This document shows positions 9,965-19,234 of a stretch of 64,000 bases of DNA, piece after piece. The number at the start of each line of letters is the position of its first letter. The stretch's first letter is position 1. The translations under genes were made by a program, and so were the position numbers. The notes under the pieces were generated by a model. That model had not been told where the DNA came from. It made no database searches and saw only the letters and a program-made list of their open reading frames with translations. Location of the stretch: contig NZ_JASISO010000017.1 of the NCBI RefSeq assembly GCF_030063135.1, positions 1 through 64,000 on the forward strand, read 5' to 3'. Origin of the DNA: Streptomyces sp. G-G2. GTDB lineage: Bacteria > Actinomycetota > Actinomycetes > Streptomycetales > Streptomycetaceae.

Positions 9965-10441
9965 TCAGGCCGCGGCGCCGCTGTCGACCGCCGGGGAACT
10001 GCCGAGGGCCTTGACGGCCTGGTAGTAGGTCCAGGCGGTGGAGTCGCAGGAACCCTTCTTCACGCCCGAGTAGGCGGAGCAGACCCGCTTGAGGTCGGCG
10101 TACAGGGCGTCGTCGAGCCGCGACTTGTTCGCGGGGAAGATGCCCGCCGCCTTGTGGTTGCGGTAGCCGAAGTCGTGGCGCGCACAGGCCGTCTTGAAGG
10201 GGAAACCGAAAGGATTGTCGGGGGAGGAGGAGCAGTAGTCGGTCGACCAGTCGAAGCCGTACGCCGCCCAGGCGCCCTGGTTCCCGCGCGCCGAGAGCCA
10301 GGCGTGGTAGCTGGCCGCGCTGGTCTGCGTCCAACTGCTCAGGACCTGCGGCTTGTCGGCGGGCGCCGCCGCCGCGGGCCCCGCGAAGGCGATGAGCGCG
10401 GCAAGGGCGGGCAGGATCGCCAGACTGGTTCTACGGCGCAT
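9965..10441 (-). CDS. Secreted phospholipase A2
   Basis: A 158-residue exported protein like the small prokaryotic phospholipases A2 of streptomycetes, which cleave sn-2 acyl esters of phospholipids outside the cell and need calcium. The signal peptide is MRRRTSLAILPALAALIAFA with cleavage near AAAA-PAD. The mature part has the catalytic His-Asp pair in TACARHDFGYRNHK, the calcium region around FDWSTDYCSSSPDNP, and four cysteines that can form two disulfides. Start ATG 10441 follows GGAGG by six bases. It is downstream of the lamin-tail gene on the same strand but separated by a strong terminator. Confidence 0.92.
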   Translation of the reverse strand: MRRRTSLAILPALAALIAFAGPAAAAPADKPQVLSSWTQTSAASYHAWLSARGNQGAWAAYGFDWSTDYCSSSPDNPFGFPFKTACARHDFGYRNHKAAGIFPANKSRLDDALYADLKRVCSAYSGVKKGSCDSTAWTYYQAVKALGSSPAVDSGAAA

Positions 10442-10553
10442 CAGAGTCCTCCGGGGGACGGCGCGTCGGGTGTTTCCCGGCGCGGCGTTCCTCAGGGTGT
10501 ACGGAAGAGATAAAGGGAAGCCATCGCGCGGCTGGACAGGCGACGGCGGACAC

Positions 10554-10594
10554 GCGCCGGGCCCCCGTCCCAACGAGGGACGGGGGCCCGGCGC
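10554..10594 (-). terminator. Strong hairpin terminator after the LTD gene
   Basis: A perfect 18-bp stem, GCGCCGGGCCCCCGTCCC at 10554-10571 pairing with 10577-10594, and a 5-nt loop (AACGA). It lies 28 bp after the lamin-tail-domain stop codon and before the phospholipase promoter region. No U run follows, as is typical in Streptomyces. Confidence 0.85.
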
Positions 10595-10621
10595 GAACTG
10601 CCCTGCGAACCGGCCTGACGG

Positions 10622-11119
10622 TCAGCGGCCGCCGTGGCGCGTGCCGCCCTTGCCCAGGTTCCAGGAGCGGCTGTCGAGGATCCGGCCGTGGTCGTTGCGC
10701 AGCGTGGCGGAGTCGCGGTGGTCCCAGACGTAGCTGGTCCGGTCCTGGTACACGTCGTGGAGGGTGTTCTTGCCCTTGCCCGTGTGCACCTTGACGCTGG
10801 CGTGCCCGCCGAGGAGCAGACCGCGGAAGTGGTAGCGGTTGCCCTGCTTGTCGGTGAGGGTGTAACCCCGCAGGTCGACAGCCTTCTTGCCGGTGTTCTT
10901 CACCTCGACCCACTCGCCGTTCAGGCTGTGGTTGGAGCGGTCGTCGCGGCCGGGGCTGTCGTACTGCACCTTGCCGATCATGATCGTGGAGTGCTTGGCC
11001 ATCGTGCCGTGCCCGTGGCCACCGGTGGCGGCGGCCGCCGGAAGGGCGGCGGAGCCGAGGACGGCGACGGAGGCCACGACGGTGGCGAGGACGCGGCGGG
11101 TGCTGAGAGAAGCGGACAT
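10622..11119 (-). CDS. Secreted lamin tail domain (LTD) protein
   Basis: A 165-residue exported protein. A signal peptide (RRVLATVVASVAVLGSAALPAAAA) precedes a His-rich linker (TGGHGHGTMAKHS) and one lamin-tail immunoglobulin-like domain: IGKVQYDSPGRDD, LNGEWVEVKNTGKKAVDLRGYTLTD, NRYHFRG, SYVWDHRDSATLRNDHGRILDS. Such domains in bacteria usually occur in secreted or surface proteins; a stand-alone copy has no known enzymatic role. The gene is monocistronic: an AT-richer promoter region lies upstream and a perfect hairpin downstream. Confidence 0.88.
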   Translation of the reverse strand: MSASLSTRRVLATVVASVAVLGSAALPAAAATGGHGHGTMAKHSTIMIGKVQYDSPGRDDRSNHSLNGEWVEVKNTGKKAVDLRGYTLTDKQGNRYHFRGLLLGGHASVKVHTGKGKNTLHDVYQDRTSYVWDHRDSATLRNDHGRILDSRSWNLGKGGTRHGGR

Positions 11120-11364
11120 GGAGATGTCACCTCAAGAACGTGCGGGTCCCCGGCTTGTTGCCGGGAACCCACACTCTGGCCCGCACGCGGAGCATTTTCT
11201 AGTAAAACGCCCAAGATTACTGAATCATGACAAATCATCAATATCCTACGATGGTCCGTTGATCAGGATGGTGTGCGGCGCCGCCCGGCGGGACCGAAGC
11301 TGACCGCTCCGAACCGCCCCGCCCCGCCCGGAACCGGCCCCCGGACCCCGGCCTGCGGCCCCCC
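11120..11364 (-). promoter_or_regulatory. AT-richer promoter region of the LTD gene
   Basis: A 245-bp gap. Within 11195-11275 the base composition drops well below the surroundings, with several A/T runs (for example TTTTCTAGTAAAA read on the plus strand). Several hexamers could act as -10 elements on the minus strand, such as TAGGAT, so the exact promoter is not resolved. A TGATCA palindrome lies near the far end. Confidence 0.4.
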
Positions 11365-13314
11365 TCAGCACTCCGGTCGTCGTCCCGCGTCCCGCGCGGC
11401 CTCCTCCTCCGCCGCGACCGGCGCGGGCCGCGTCAGCGGGCCGTCGAGCGGCATCAGCAGGCCCGCCCGCCCCGGCGCCAGCGCCGCCCCGCCCTTCGCC
11501 GTCACCCGGCCCGTCGGCGCCGCCTCCAGGGTGCCGAGGGCGGCGACGTACGCCGTGAAGCTCTCCACGTCCCGCCGGTGCCGCACCGGTTCCCGGTAGC
11601 CCCCCAGCGCCGGATAGCCGTCCTGTCCGGTCAGCGTGTACGACGTGGTCACCACCCGGTACGTCCCCTCCGGCCGCAGCGCCTCGCCCCCGATCAGCAC
11701 GTCCGCGGGCGCGACCCGGTCCCCGGCGGGCCGCGCCGGGTCGAAGGAGTAGCGGACGTTGCCCGAGACGGCGAGCGGCGCGTACGTCAGGGCGCCCCGC
11801 GTGTCCACCGCCCACTGCTGCTCCAGCGCGTCGTGCACCAGGGCCCCGCTCAGCGAGGCGGTGACCAGCGGGCACCCGTACCCCACCGCCCGCCACGCCC
11901 GTTCGAAGGTCACCGTCTCCTCGCCCGGCGCCGCCACCAGGTCCGTGTTGATGACGCTCCGCCCGGCCCGCGGGGCGAGCGCGATCAGGGCCAGGTCCGC
12001 CACCCCGACCGGGGCGTCCGCCGAACTCCCGGGCCGCGTACTGGTGTCGGAGGAGTCCGGCGCCCGCGCCGCCGCCCACAGCGCCCAGTCGGCCACCAGG
12101 TTCCCCATGGTGCTCTCCCCGGCCGCCGAGAGCTGGCGCCGGAAGGGGGCCCGCTGGCGCCCGATGGGCCGGGCGGCCCGCTCCCGCGCGTACCCGTTCC
12201 AGTACTCCACCACCTCCCGCAGGCCCGGATCGGCGGGCACGTCACGGGTGTTGGGGTGGTTCGTCGAGGTGGTCAGCTCGCGGACCACCGCGCCCGTCAC
12301 CGGATCCAGCCGCAACGTGATCTCGTTGACGATCTGCCCGTGACAGCCCGCCTCCACGAACGGCCGCGGCCGCCCGGCCGGATCCGGCAGCATCATCGTG
12401 AAGGCGCGGTGCCAGTGCCCGGTGACGATCGCGTCGATGTCCGCCGACACCCGCAGCGCCAGCTCGTAGGCCGGTCCGCTCGGCGCGCTCCCCGAGTCGA
12501 ACGCCTCCCCGGCCACCGCCCCGTCGTGCATGCTCAGCACGATCGCGTTGACCCCCCGCGCCTTCAGCAGCGCGGCGCACCGGTCGGCGGCGGTGAGTTC
12601 GTCCGTGGTGGTCAGACCGGACTGGAAGGAGTTCGGGTACCGCTCCGTGCCCACCGTGGTCAGATGGATGAACCCGACGGGCAGCAGCCGTCCGCCCGGC
12701 GCGCTCACCCACTCGATGTTGTACGGGGGGAGCACCTCGGCCCCGTCCGCCGAGCGGACCGCGTTCGCGCTGTAGTAGCGGAAGTCCGCCCCGTGGAAGC
12801 GCGCCCCCGTCGCGTCGGGGAACCCGCTGGTCTCCCCGTCGCCCTCGGCGGGCAGGCCCCGCTCCATGTGCCCGCTCAGGAAGCCGGGCGTACGGTCGAA
12901 CTCGTGGTTCCCGGCGGTCGCGAAGTCCAGCCCCAGCCGGTTCAGCGCCTCGATCGTGGGCTCGTCGGCCAGGGTGAAGGCCGGAAACTCCCACCCCGAG
13001 AACAGGTCGCCCGGGGCGAAGAAGAAGGAATGGGCCCACCCGGCCCGCAGCCGCTCCAGATGAGTGGCCATGTGGGCGACCCCGCCCACGGTGTACGCCG
13101 CCCCGTCCGCCCCCGTGATCACCGCGTCCCGGGCCGGGGGCCCGTTCAGATATCCGTGCAGGTCGGTGATGTTCAGCAGCTGTACGTCGACGTACCCGGC
13201 CGCGCTGGCCGCGTCGAGCCCCGCCGCGCTGCCCGCGACCGGGGTCCCGGTCAGGGCCTTGACCCCCGCCATCCCGGCGGCCGCCAGGAACCGCCGCCTC
13301 CCCACCCCTGCCAT
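11365..13314 (-). CDS. Tat-exported 5'-nucleotidase / metallophosphoesterase
   Basis: A 649-residue two-domain enzyme of the 5'-nucleotidase / 2',3'-cyclic-nucleotide phosphodiesterase family, acting outside the membrane on nucleotides. The N terminus carries a twin-arginine signal (MAGVGRRRFLAAAGMAGV). The metallophosphatase domain shows ITDLHG, PGDLFSG, AGNHEFD and TGHWH, the metal ligands of the family. The C-terminal substrate domain includes ESTMGNLVADWALWAA and TSYTLTGQDGYPAL. Start ATG 13314 is preceded by GGGAGGAG. Length is normal. It follows the small membrane-protein gene on the same strand after 74 bp, so read-through is possible. Confidence 0.92.
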   Translation of the reverse strand: MAGVGRRRFLAAAGMAGVKALTGTPVAGSAAGLDAASAAGYVDVQLLNITDLHGYLNGPPARDAVITGADGAAYTVGGVAHMATHLERLRAGWAHSFFFAPGDLFSGWEFPAFTLADEPTIEALNRLGLDFATAGNHEFDRTPGFLSGHMERGLPAEGDGETSGFPDATGARFHGADFRYYSANAVRSADGAEVLPPYNIEWVSAPGGRLLPVGFIHLTTVGTERYPNSFQSGLTTTDELTAADRCAALLKARGVNAIVLSMHDGAVAGEAFDSGSAPSGPAYELALRVSADIDAIVTGHWHRAFTMMLPDPAGRPRPFVEAGCHGQIVNEITLRLDPVTGAVVRELTTSTNHPNTRDVPADPGLREVVEYWNGYARERAARPIGRQRAPFRRQLSAAGESTMGNLVADWALWAAARAPDSSDTSTRPGSSADAPVGVADLALIALAPRAGRSVINTDLVAAPGEETVTFERAWRAVGYGCPLVTASLSGALVHDALEQQWAVDTRGALTYAPLAVSGNVRYSFDPARPAGDRVAPADVLIGGEALRPEGTYRVVTTSYTLTGQDGYPALGGYREPVRHRRDVESFTAYVAALGTLEAAPTGRVTAKGGAALAPGRAGLLMPLDGPLTRPAPVAAEEEAARDAGRRPEC

Positions 13315-13388
13315 CCCGACTCCTCCCGCCCGCGTGCCGTTCCCCCACACCAACGCCCGAGGGGGCCCGCCGTCACGCGGTCAGGGCG

Positions 13389-13976
13389 TCACACGGCCTG
13401 CTTGACGAGGACCGGCTGCCGCGGGGTGTGCTCGGCGCGGTAGCGCTTCATGAACTTGAACATCAGGACGACGGAGGCGATCGGCACGCCCCAGTTGCAG
13501 ATCCAGTTCAGGTCCCCGTTGGCGGGAGCGGCCAGGGCGATCAGGTGCGCCAGGGTCATCAGGGCGAACACGCCGCCCCAGGCCGCCGAGAACAGCCGGT
13601 TCGTCTTCTTGAAGACGGGGGAGCTCCAGGCCGCCTCGGGGACCTCCTGGCGGGCGTACTGCTCGGTGAAGGGCATGAACGGCAGGGTCAGGAAGATCAG
13701 TACCGCCAGCGCGGCGGTCGCGACCGTCCGGCCGTAGTCGGTGACGAACACCTGCGCCCCGTGGCCGCCGATCCAGGCGGTCGCCGAGAGCGCGGCGAAG
13801 GTGAGCACGCCCATCGCGTCCAGCAGCATCACCTTGCCGCGCACCAGCGCCGGGCTCGCGATCGCCAGGGAGACGAGGGCGGCGAGGGCCGCCGACCACT
13901 GGGGGGCGAGGCCGGTGCCCGCCGCCTCGGAGAAGGCGATCCAGGGGGCGAAGCTGAGGAGCGGGTTCGACTTCAT
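13389..13976 (-). CDS. Small multi-pass membrane protein of unknown function
   Basis: A 195-residue integral membrane protein with about five hydrophobic segments, among them ALAALVSLAIASPALV, AMGVLTFAALSATAWIGG, TVATAALAVLIFLTLPFM, AAWGGVFALMTLAHLIALAA and NWGVPIASVVLMFKFM. The C terminus is basic. I do not recognise a characterised family. I chose ATG 13976 because the predicted promoter with its palindromic operator overlaps the upstream in-frame ATGs, which would lie at or before the transcript start. The tight promoter/operator arrangement suggests regulation by a nearby or distant repressor. Confidence 0.75.
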   Translation of the reverse strand: MKSNPLLSFAPWIAFSEAAGTGLAPQWSAALAALVSLAIASPALVRGKVMLLDAMGVLTFAALSATAWIGGHGAQVFVTDYGRTVATAALAVLIFLTLPFMPFTEQYARQEVPEAAWSSPVFKKTNRLFSAAWGGVFALMTLAHLIALAAPANGDLNWICNWGVPIASVVLMFKFMKRYRAEHTPRQPVLVKQAV

Positions 13977-14014
13977 GGCCTGGTCTCTTCTCGATCGGGG
14001 CTGTTGTTCCTGTC

Positions 14015-14055
14015 TTGACATGTCAAACATAGAAGGTCCATGTGTGACCTGTCAA
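14015..14055 (-). promoter_or_regulatory. Promoter with palindromic operator for the membrane-protein gene
   Basis: On the minus strand a perfect -35 TTGACA (14050-14055) is followed after 18 bp by TATGTT (14026-14031), a fair -10. The predicted transcript start falls inside a perfect 12-bp palindrome, TTGACATGTCAA (14015-14026), so a bound repressor would block initiation. The start codon of the membrane-protein gene lies about 40 bp downstream. Regulator unknown. Confidence 0.6.
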
Positions 14056-14203
14056 GAATGGAATGTGGGATCGTCGTCAACAGCCTCCGACACGCGCTGC
14101 TCGGTCTGCCGGCCGACCGACCGGCCCTCCAGCGGCCATGACCCGATGACACCTCGCCGGATCCCGGGACCGGCCCCCCGGCAGACTCCCGCGCCGTCCC
14201 CGG

Positions 14204-14632
14204 TCAGTTCTCGATCAGGCGCTTGAAGGCCGCCGTGTCGAAGACGTCCTCCATCCGGGCGGCGCGGCCGTCGCGCAGGGTCCAGGAGTGGATGAAGCTC
14301 AGCTGCTCGGTCCGGCCGCTCACCGATGTGACGTGCCGGACGCCGAACACCACGACCCGGTCGCCCGATTCCACGAACTCCAGCGGTTCCAGCCGCATCC
14401 CGCCCACGACGGTCGGCGCGTGCGCCAGGAACGCCTTGACGCCCGCGTGACCGTGCTTGGTACCGCCCAGGTCGTAGTCGGACATGCTGTCGGGGTGCAC
14501 CCACTCCACGTCCGGCGCCAAGGTCTCCAGGAGCGCCCCCACGTCGCGGGTGCGAAAGGCCTCGTAGGCGCAGCGGATGAGCGCGAGGTTGTCCGAATGC
14601 GTGGGGCGGGGGCCGCAGGTGGTGATGCTCAT
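14204..14632 (-). CDS. NTF2/SnoaL-like protein, TerC/EchC-like
   Basis: A 142-residue NTF2-like alpha+beta barrel protein: [30 protein letters not shown] at the N terminus, then [25 protein letters not shown] and [27 protein letters not shown]. From established work on terfestatin/echoside p-terphenyls, as I recall it, an NTF2-like protein acts with an NAD-dependent reductase to reduce and dehydrate a quinone ring of polyporic acid. Here the gene overlaps that reductase by ATGA and is last in the operon, exactly that context. The specific function is inferred. The alternative is a generic SnoaL-like protein. Confidence 0.75.
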   Translation of the reverse strand: MSITTCGPRPTHSDNLALIRCAYEAFRTRDVGALLETLAPDVEWVHPDSMSDYDLGGTKHGHAGVKAFLAHAPTVVGGMRLEPLEFVESGDRVVVFGVRHVTSVSGRTEQLSFIHSWTLRDGRAARMEDVFDTAAFKRLIEN

Positions 14633-15582
14633 GCCGCTCGTCCTAGTCCGTGGTCGGTGTTCCGGCGGACGAGCCGCGGGTACAGGGCTTCGAGGGTGTG
14701 GCGGATGCCGTCGCGCCAGGGGACGGCGCAGGGGCCGGTCAGCGCTCGGCGCAGCGTGGGATCGAACTGGTAGGTCTCGCGGGTGACCGCACTGGGCACG
14801 AGGCGCGCCTCGATGCCGGTGAGCTCTTCCATGTGGCGGATGCAGTCGGTGATCCCGACCGGCTCGTCGCCGCCCCAGTTGACGAGGGTCGCCGGGGTGG
14901 CGGCGGCCCGCCACAGGTGGGGCACCTGCCGTACGAGGTCGTCGGTGTGCAGCAGCGAGCACCAGTTCTGGCCCTCGACGGGTACGGGGATGGGCTCACC
15001 GGCGAGCATGCGCTTGAAGTACAGCATGGGGACCCCGCCGTAACCGCCGGGCCCGTACGCGATGTTGAGGCGCGCGATGGTGGTGGGCAGCCCCAGCACC
15101 TGGGCGAAGGCCCGTACGGCCCCCTCCGTCGCGATCTTGCCCACGGGGTAGGCGGGCAGCCAGTCGGCGACCCCGTCGACCGGGTCGCTCTCGGTGTAGC
15201 GGTGGTCCAGGGTCTGGCGGGCGTAGAGGGCGCCCGTGGAGACGTACAGGAAGGCCTCCGCGTCGCGGCAGTGGCTCATCAGCCGGCCCGCGGCCACCGA
15301 GTTGACCCCGGACGCGGCGTTGAAGTCGCCGTCCTCGCCGCGGCGGACCGCGGAGTGGATCACGTGGGTGAAGTCCCGCGGGAGGTTCTTGAGGGAATCG
15401 CCGGAGGGGTCGTCCATGTCCCAGCGCCATGTGGTGACGGACTTCTCGTTCAGGGCCCGCTCGATGCCCGGGGCGCCGAACCGGCCGAGGCACCAGACCT
15501 CGTTGTGCTCGGCCAGGGCCTCGGCCACCGGCCGGGCGACCTGGCCGGTACCGCCGGTGACCAGGATCTTCTTGCCCTTCAT
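14629..15582 (-). CDS. NAD-dependent epimerase/dehydratase-family reductase, TerB/EchB-like
   Basis: A 317-residue extended short-chain dehydrogenase. The Rossmann motif [18 protein letters not shown] is at the N terminus; the catalytic triad region shows [10 protein letters not shown] and [10 protein letters not shown] (YxxxK). The substrate domain ends with [15 protein letters not shown]. The start overlaps the end of the A-T-TE synthetase gene by ATGA, and its own stop overlaps the NTF2-like gene in the same way, so the three proteins are probably made in step. The context suggests it reduces the polyporic-acid-type quinone made by the synthetase; this is inferred by analogy with TerB/EchB. 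Confidence 0.85.
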   Translation of the reverse strand: MKGKKILVTGGTGQVARPVAEALAEHNEVWCLGRFGAPGIERALNEKSVTTWRWDMDDPSGDSLKNLPRDFTHVIHSAVRRGEDGDFNAASGVNSVAAGRLMSHCRDAEAFLYVSTGALYARQTLDHRYTESDPVDGVADWLPAYPVGKIATEGAVRAFAQVLGLPTTIARLNIAYGPGGYGGVPMLYFKRMLAGEPIPVPVEGQNWCSLLHTDDLVRQVPHLWRAAATPATLVNWGGDEPVGITDCIRHMEELTGIEARLVPSAVTRETYQFDPTLRRALTGPCAVPWRDGIRHTLEALYPRLVRRNTDHGLGRAA

Positions 15583-18392
15583 CTGTTCTCTCCCTGCGGG
15601 GTCGCGGTGTACGGGGCGGCGGCGCGGGCGGCGCTGATCCGGTCGGCGTCGCCGAGGGCCAGGTCGAGCTCGCGGCGCAGGACGCTCTGGAAGGTGGCCA
15701 CGTGCCGGTTGCTCATCAGCGTGTAGTGCTCACCGGGGACCTCGACGTAGCGGTTCGGCCCGGTGGTGTGCTCGTCCCAGCGCCGCAGCTCGTTGTCGAG
15801 CCAGTCCTGCTTGGTGCCGCGCAGCGGGGTCGCGTAGAAGACGTGCATCGAGGGGACCGTGCCGCTGGGTTCGTAGCCGCGGCCGAGTTCGGTGAGCCGC
15901 GCGGCCACCTCCGCCCAGGCGTCGAACTTCTCCCTGTCCAGGTCGAGTTCCGACAGCCGCTCGGGGGAGGCGAGCCGCAGCAGCCGGGCCACCTGCTCCT
16001 CGCGCGGAAGGCCGCGGAGGCTGCCCGGCAGCTCCCCCGCCTGCTTCTTGTCGATCAGGGCCAGGAAGAAGGCCAGATTGACGGCGGTCTCCACGAAGTC
16101 CAGCTCGTCCATGCGGTACTTGATGTGCGGCGGCAGGTTGAAACTGCCGACGAAGTCGACGCGCTCGCCTTCGGCGCGGAGCACCTTCGCGATCTCGAAG
16201 GCGACGGCGCCGCCGTACGAGTAGCCCGCGACGGCGTAGGGGCCGTGCGGCTGGCGGGCCCTGATCGCCGCGACGTAGGAGTCCACCATCTGCTCGAAGG
16301 TGGCGAACGGCTTCTCCCCCTCGTTGAAGCCGCGGGCGCGCAGGGCGTAGAAGGGCCGGTCACCCGCGAAGTACGTGGCGAGGTTGACGAAGACCAGGAC
16401 CTCCCCGACTCCCGGGTGGACACAGAAGAGCGGGGTCCGGGACCCGCCGGTCTGCATCGGCACGACCGGGTCGTACTCCCGCGGCGCCGATCCGGCCGCC
16501 GTGGTGAGCCGCGCGGCGAGCGCCCGGACGGTGGGAGAGGTCAGGACGGTGATGACCGGCAGGGCGTCGACGCCGAGACGCCGGGCCACCTTGCTGCGCA
16601 GGCGCAGGATGTCCAAGGACGTCCCGCCCAGGTCGAAGAAATTGGCGGTGGCGCTGATGGACGCGGGGTCGGCGTCGAACATCTCCGCGAAGATCCCCGC
16701 GATGGTCCACTCGGTCTCGCCCTCGGGAGCGGTGTATCCGCCGAGCATGCGCAGCGTGAGGTCGCAGAGCCGGTCCCGGGCCGCGTCGTAGGCACCGGCC
16801 TCCAGGCGGCGGCGCATCAGCGTGCGCTGGATCTTGCCCAGACTGGTCTTGGGGAACGCCTCCCGCGGCAGCGCCAGGATCAGGGACGGGCGCAGGCCCC
16901 ACCGCATCACCATGCTGCTCCGGACCGTGGTGATCACGCGGTACAGCTCCGTCTCGTCGTGCTCGGGTGCCTCGCAGTGGAACGCGACCACCAGTTCCTC
17001 GGTGTCGCTCCCGGCGGAGCGGGTGGGAAAGGCCGCGACGTAGGACCCGGCGACTCCGTCCAACTGCTCCAGGGCGGTCTCCAGCTCGTGGCTGAAGTAG
17101 TTGACCCCGTTGACGATGACGCTGTCCTTGCTGCGGCCGACGAGAGACAGCCGGCCCCCGTCCACGCGGCCCAGGTCGCCGCTGCGGAACCAGCCGTCGG
17201 CGGTGAAGGCCTCCCGGGTGGCCTCCTCGTTGTTGTGGTAGCCGCGGGTGACCATCGGGCCGGTGAACTGGAGCTCGCCCACCTCACCCGCCGGCAGCGG
17301 CCGGTCGTCGGGGTCGGTGATCCGCATCCGCAGGCCCTCCACGGGGGTCCCCAGGCCCGCGAACTCCGCGCCGCGGTCCGCCTGCGGGAACTCCCGGGAG
17401 TAGACGGACCCGGCGCAGGTCTCGGTCATGCCGAAGGCCGGCCACAGGGCGTCGGGGGCCAGTCCGTACGGCGCGAACCGTTCCAGGAACGTTTCGCCGG
17501 TGGCGCGGACCACGGCCTCGCCGCCGCTGATGATCTGCCGCAGGCCGGAGAGGTCCAGGCGCTCTCCAGTGGCCCTCAAGCGGTCCGTGCTTGTATTGAG
17601 GTGACCCAGAAGGAAGTTGGGCGTGAACGTCATCGTCACGCCGTGCCGGGAGACGAGCCGCAGGAATTCCAGGGGCTCGCCGAGGATGACCGGGGCCTCG
17701 ACGTGGAGCTGGCGGCAGCCCACGGAGAGCGGCAGGAGATGGCACTCCAGCAGCGCGGCCACGTGGTCGAAGGAGACCCAGTTCATCGTGGTGTCGGCCG
17801 CGGTCAGCCGGTGGTGGCCGTTCTTGGCGGCCATCGAGGCCAGCAGGTTGGAGTGACTGAGCATCACCGCCTTGGAGTTGCCCGTCGAACCCGAGGTGAG
17901 GACGAGGACGGCGGTGTCGTCGGCGCCGGCGCCGGTGTACGGCGCGGCCGGACCGGGACCGTACAGCCCGTCCAGTACGGCGACCTCCAGGCCGTCGACC
18001 GGCGGCAGCTCAGCGGCCAGTGACGCGTTCGTGACGACCACGGGTCCGTCCAGCAGCGCGTTCACATGGGAGAGCTGGGCGGCCCAGCGGTCCTGGTCGC
18101 CGCGCAGGGGCGCCATGGGGCACGGGACGAAGCCGCCCAGGACGGCGGCCCAGAACGCGGTGATGAACTCCTGCGGGCGCTCCAGGACCAGCACGACCTT
18201 GTCCCGCGGCCGGAGCCCGCGGGCGCGCAGCCCGGTCAGGACGCGCAGGGCCTCGTGCAGCAGTTCCGCGTGGCTCTGGTCCCGGAAGCCGCCGTCGGCC
18301 GGACCCGGGCAGTAGCGGAACCCGCTGTCGGGGTGACGCCGTGCGGCGTCGAGGAGCAGGTCGGCGGTGCTCTGGGAAGGTGCGGTGTTCAC
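15579..18392 (-). CDS. A-T-TE nonribosomal peptide synthetase-like enzyme (polyporic acid synthetase type)
   Basis: A 937-residue tridomain enzyme without a condensation domain. The adenylation domain shows [56 protein letters not shown] and [12 protein letters not shown]. The carrier domain has [14 protein letters not shown] with Ser about 592. The thioesterase has [11 protein letters not shown] (Ser about 725) and a late GEHYTLMS His, plus a [18 protein letters not shown] stretch I associate with quinone/furanone synthetases. Such A-T-TE enzymes activate aryl-pyruvates and dimerise them (EchA, RalA, fungal atromentin synthetases). Start GTG 18392 follows ACGGAG. A dedicated PPTase gene lies directly upstream, and reductase and NTF2-like genes overlap downstream. 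Confidence 0.88.
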   Translation of the reverse strand: MNTAPSQSTADLLLDAARRHPDSGFRYCPGPADGGFRDQSHAELLHEALRVLTGLRARGLRPRDKVVLVLERPQEFITAFWAAVLGGFVPCPMAPLRGDQDRWAAQLSHVNALLDGPVVVTNASLAAELPPVDGLEVAVLDGLYGPGPAAPYTGAGADDTAVLVLTSGSTGNSKAVMLSHSNLLASMAAKNGHHRLTAADTTMNWVSFDHVAALLECHLLPLSVGCRQLHVEAPVILGEPLEFLRLVSRHGVTMTFTPNFLLGHLNTSTDRLRATGERLDLSGLRQIISGGEAVVRATGETFLERFAPYGLAPDALWPAFGMTETCAGSVYSREFPQADRGAEFAGLGTPVEGLRMRITDPDDRPLPAGEVGELQFTGPMVTRGYHNNEEATREAFTADGWFRSGDLGRVDGGRLSLVGRSKDSVIVNGVNYFSHELETALEQLDGVAGSYVAAFPTRSAGSDTEELVVAFHCEAPEHDETELYRVITTVRSSMVMRWGLRPSLILALPREAFPKTSLGKIQRTLMRRRLEAGAYDAARDRLCDLTLRMLGGYTAPEGETEWTIAGIFAEMFDADPASISATANFFDLGGTSLDILRLRSKVARRLGVDALPVITVLTSPTVRALAARLTTAAGSAPREYDPVVPMQTGGSRTPLFCVHPGVGEVLVFVNLATYFAGDRPFYALRARGFNEGEKPFATFEQMVDSYVAAIRARQPHGPYAVAGYSYGGAVAFEIAKVLRAEGERVDFVGSFNLPPHIKYRMDELDFVETAVNLAFFLALIDKKQAGELPGSLRGLPREEQVARLLRLASPERLSELDLDREKFDAWAEVAARLTELGRGYEPSGTVPSMHVFYATPLRGTKQDWLDNELRRWDEHTTGPNRYVEVPGEHYTLMSNRHVATFQSVLRRELDLALGDADRISAARAAAPYTATPQGENR

Positions 18393-18475
18393 AAGTACTC
18401 CGTTGCCTGATGGCGCGGCGGGGCGACAGGGCCCGCGCGGCGCCGGAGGTAGGGAAGACGTGGACTCGGACGGTG

Positions 18476-19234
18476 TCAGAAGGGCCGCACGACGACGTTG
18501 CGGCCGACGCCCGACGGCAGCGCGACCGCGGCCGTCCAGCCCGGAGGGGCCTCGGCGTCGGCCACCCACCACGTGGACGGCGTACCGAGGGCGAGCGTGG
18601 TCACTTCGACCGGTCCCGGCGTCCCGGCGTGGGTCTCCAGCCGGGTGAGTTCGTCGGTGATGCCGACCCCGGCCGCCTTCAGCACCGCTTCCTTGCGGGT
18701 CCAGCAGCGCAGGAACGCGAGGCTGCGCCCGGGCCCGGCGGGCTCGGCCAGTACGGTGTCGCGCTCCAGGGGGGTCAGCGCGACACCGGCGATCTCCGCG
18801 ACCGGGACCTCGCGGACGGGCTCGGCGTCGATTCCGACGTGGTGCGGGGAGACGGCCAGCATGCCCAGCCCCTTCGTGTGGGAAAGGCTGATGCGCAGAG
18901 ATATATCGGGCCGGACTATGGCGGGCGGGCCGTGCTCGGTGTCACCGCACCCTCCGCAGGGAGCGCGGCCTATTGAGATGTCCCGGGCGGGAACCCGAAG
19001 AACTCCGGACATGATGCGGCGAATGGCGGCGCGGGAGCTGACAAACTCAGCGGCCCGTGAGGCTGATTTGAATGCGTGCGCACGCGCCACTTCGAAGGTG
19101 TCCAGAAGAGCCAGATCGGCGGCGCTGTAACAGCCGTCCTGTATAAGCCACCACCACACGAGGGCATCGGCGGTCTCGTAGCTGGAAGATGCGGTGCCGG
19201 ATGTCCGAAACGTGTGTGCATGGCGTGTGGTCAC
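18476..19234 (-). CDS. 4'-phosphopantetheinyl transferase, Sfp type
   Basis: A roughly 252-residue Sfp-type PPTase. Motifs are LRISLSHTKGLGMLAVSPHHVGIDAEPVRE (split here as LSHTKG and HHVGIDAEPV, the Mg site) and FLRCWTRKEAVLKAAGVG (catalytic WxxKExxxK). It also has VSSRAAIRRIMSGVL near the N terminus, as expected. It is the first gene of the minus-strand operon leading to the A-T-TE synthetase, 83 bp upstream, so it probably primes that carrier domain. The start is uncertain: GTG 19234 has no clear Shine-Dalgarno, and the conserved region begins near VWWWLIQ about 34 codons later. The first third is less GC-rich than its neighbours. Confidence 0.88.
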   Translation of the reverse strand: MTTRHAHTFRTSGTASSSYETADALVWWWLIQDGCYSAADLALLDTFEVARAHAFKSASRAAEFVSSRAAIRRIMSGVLRVPARDISIGRAPCGGCGDTEHGPPAIVRPDISLRISLSHTKGLGMLAVSPHHVGIDAEPVREVPVAEIAGVALTPLERDTVLAEPAGPGRSLAFLRCWTRKEAVLKAAGVGITDELTRLETHAGTPGPVEVTTLALGTPSTWWVADAEAPPGWTAAVALPSGVGRNVVVRPF

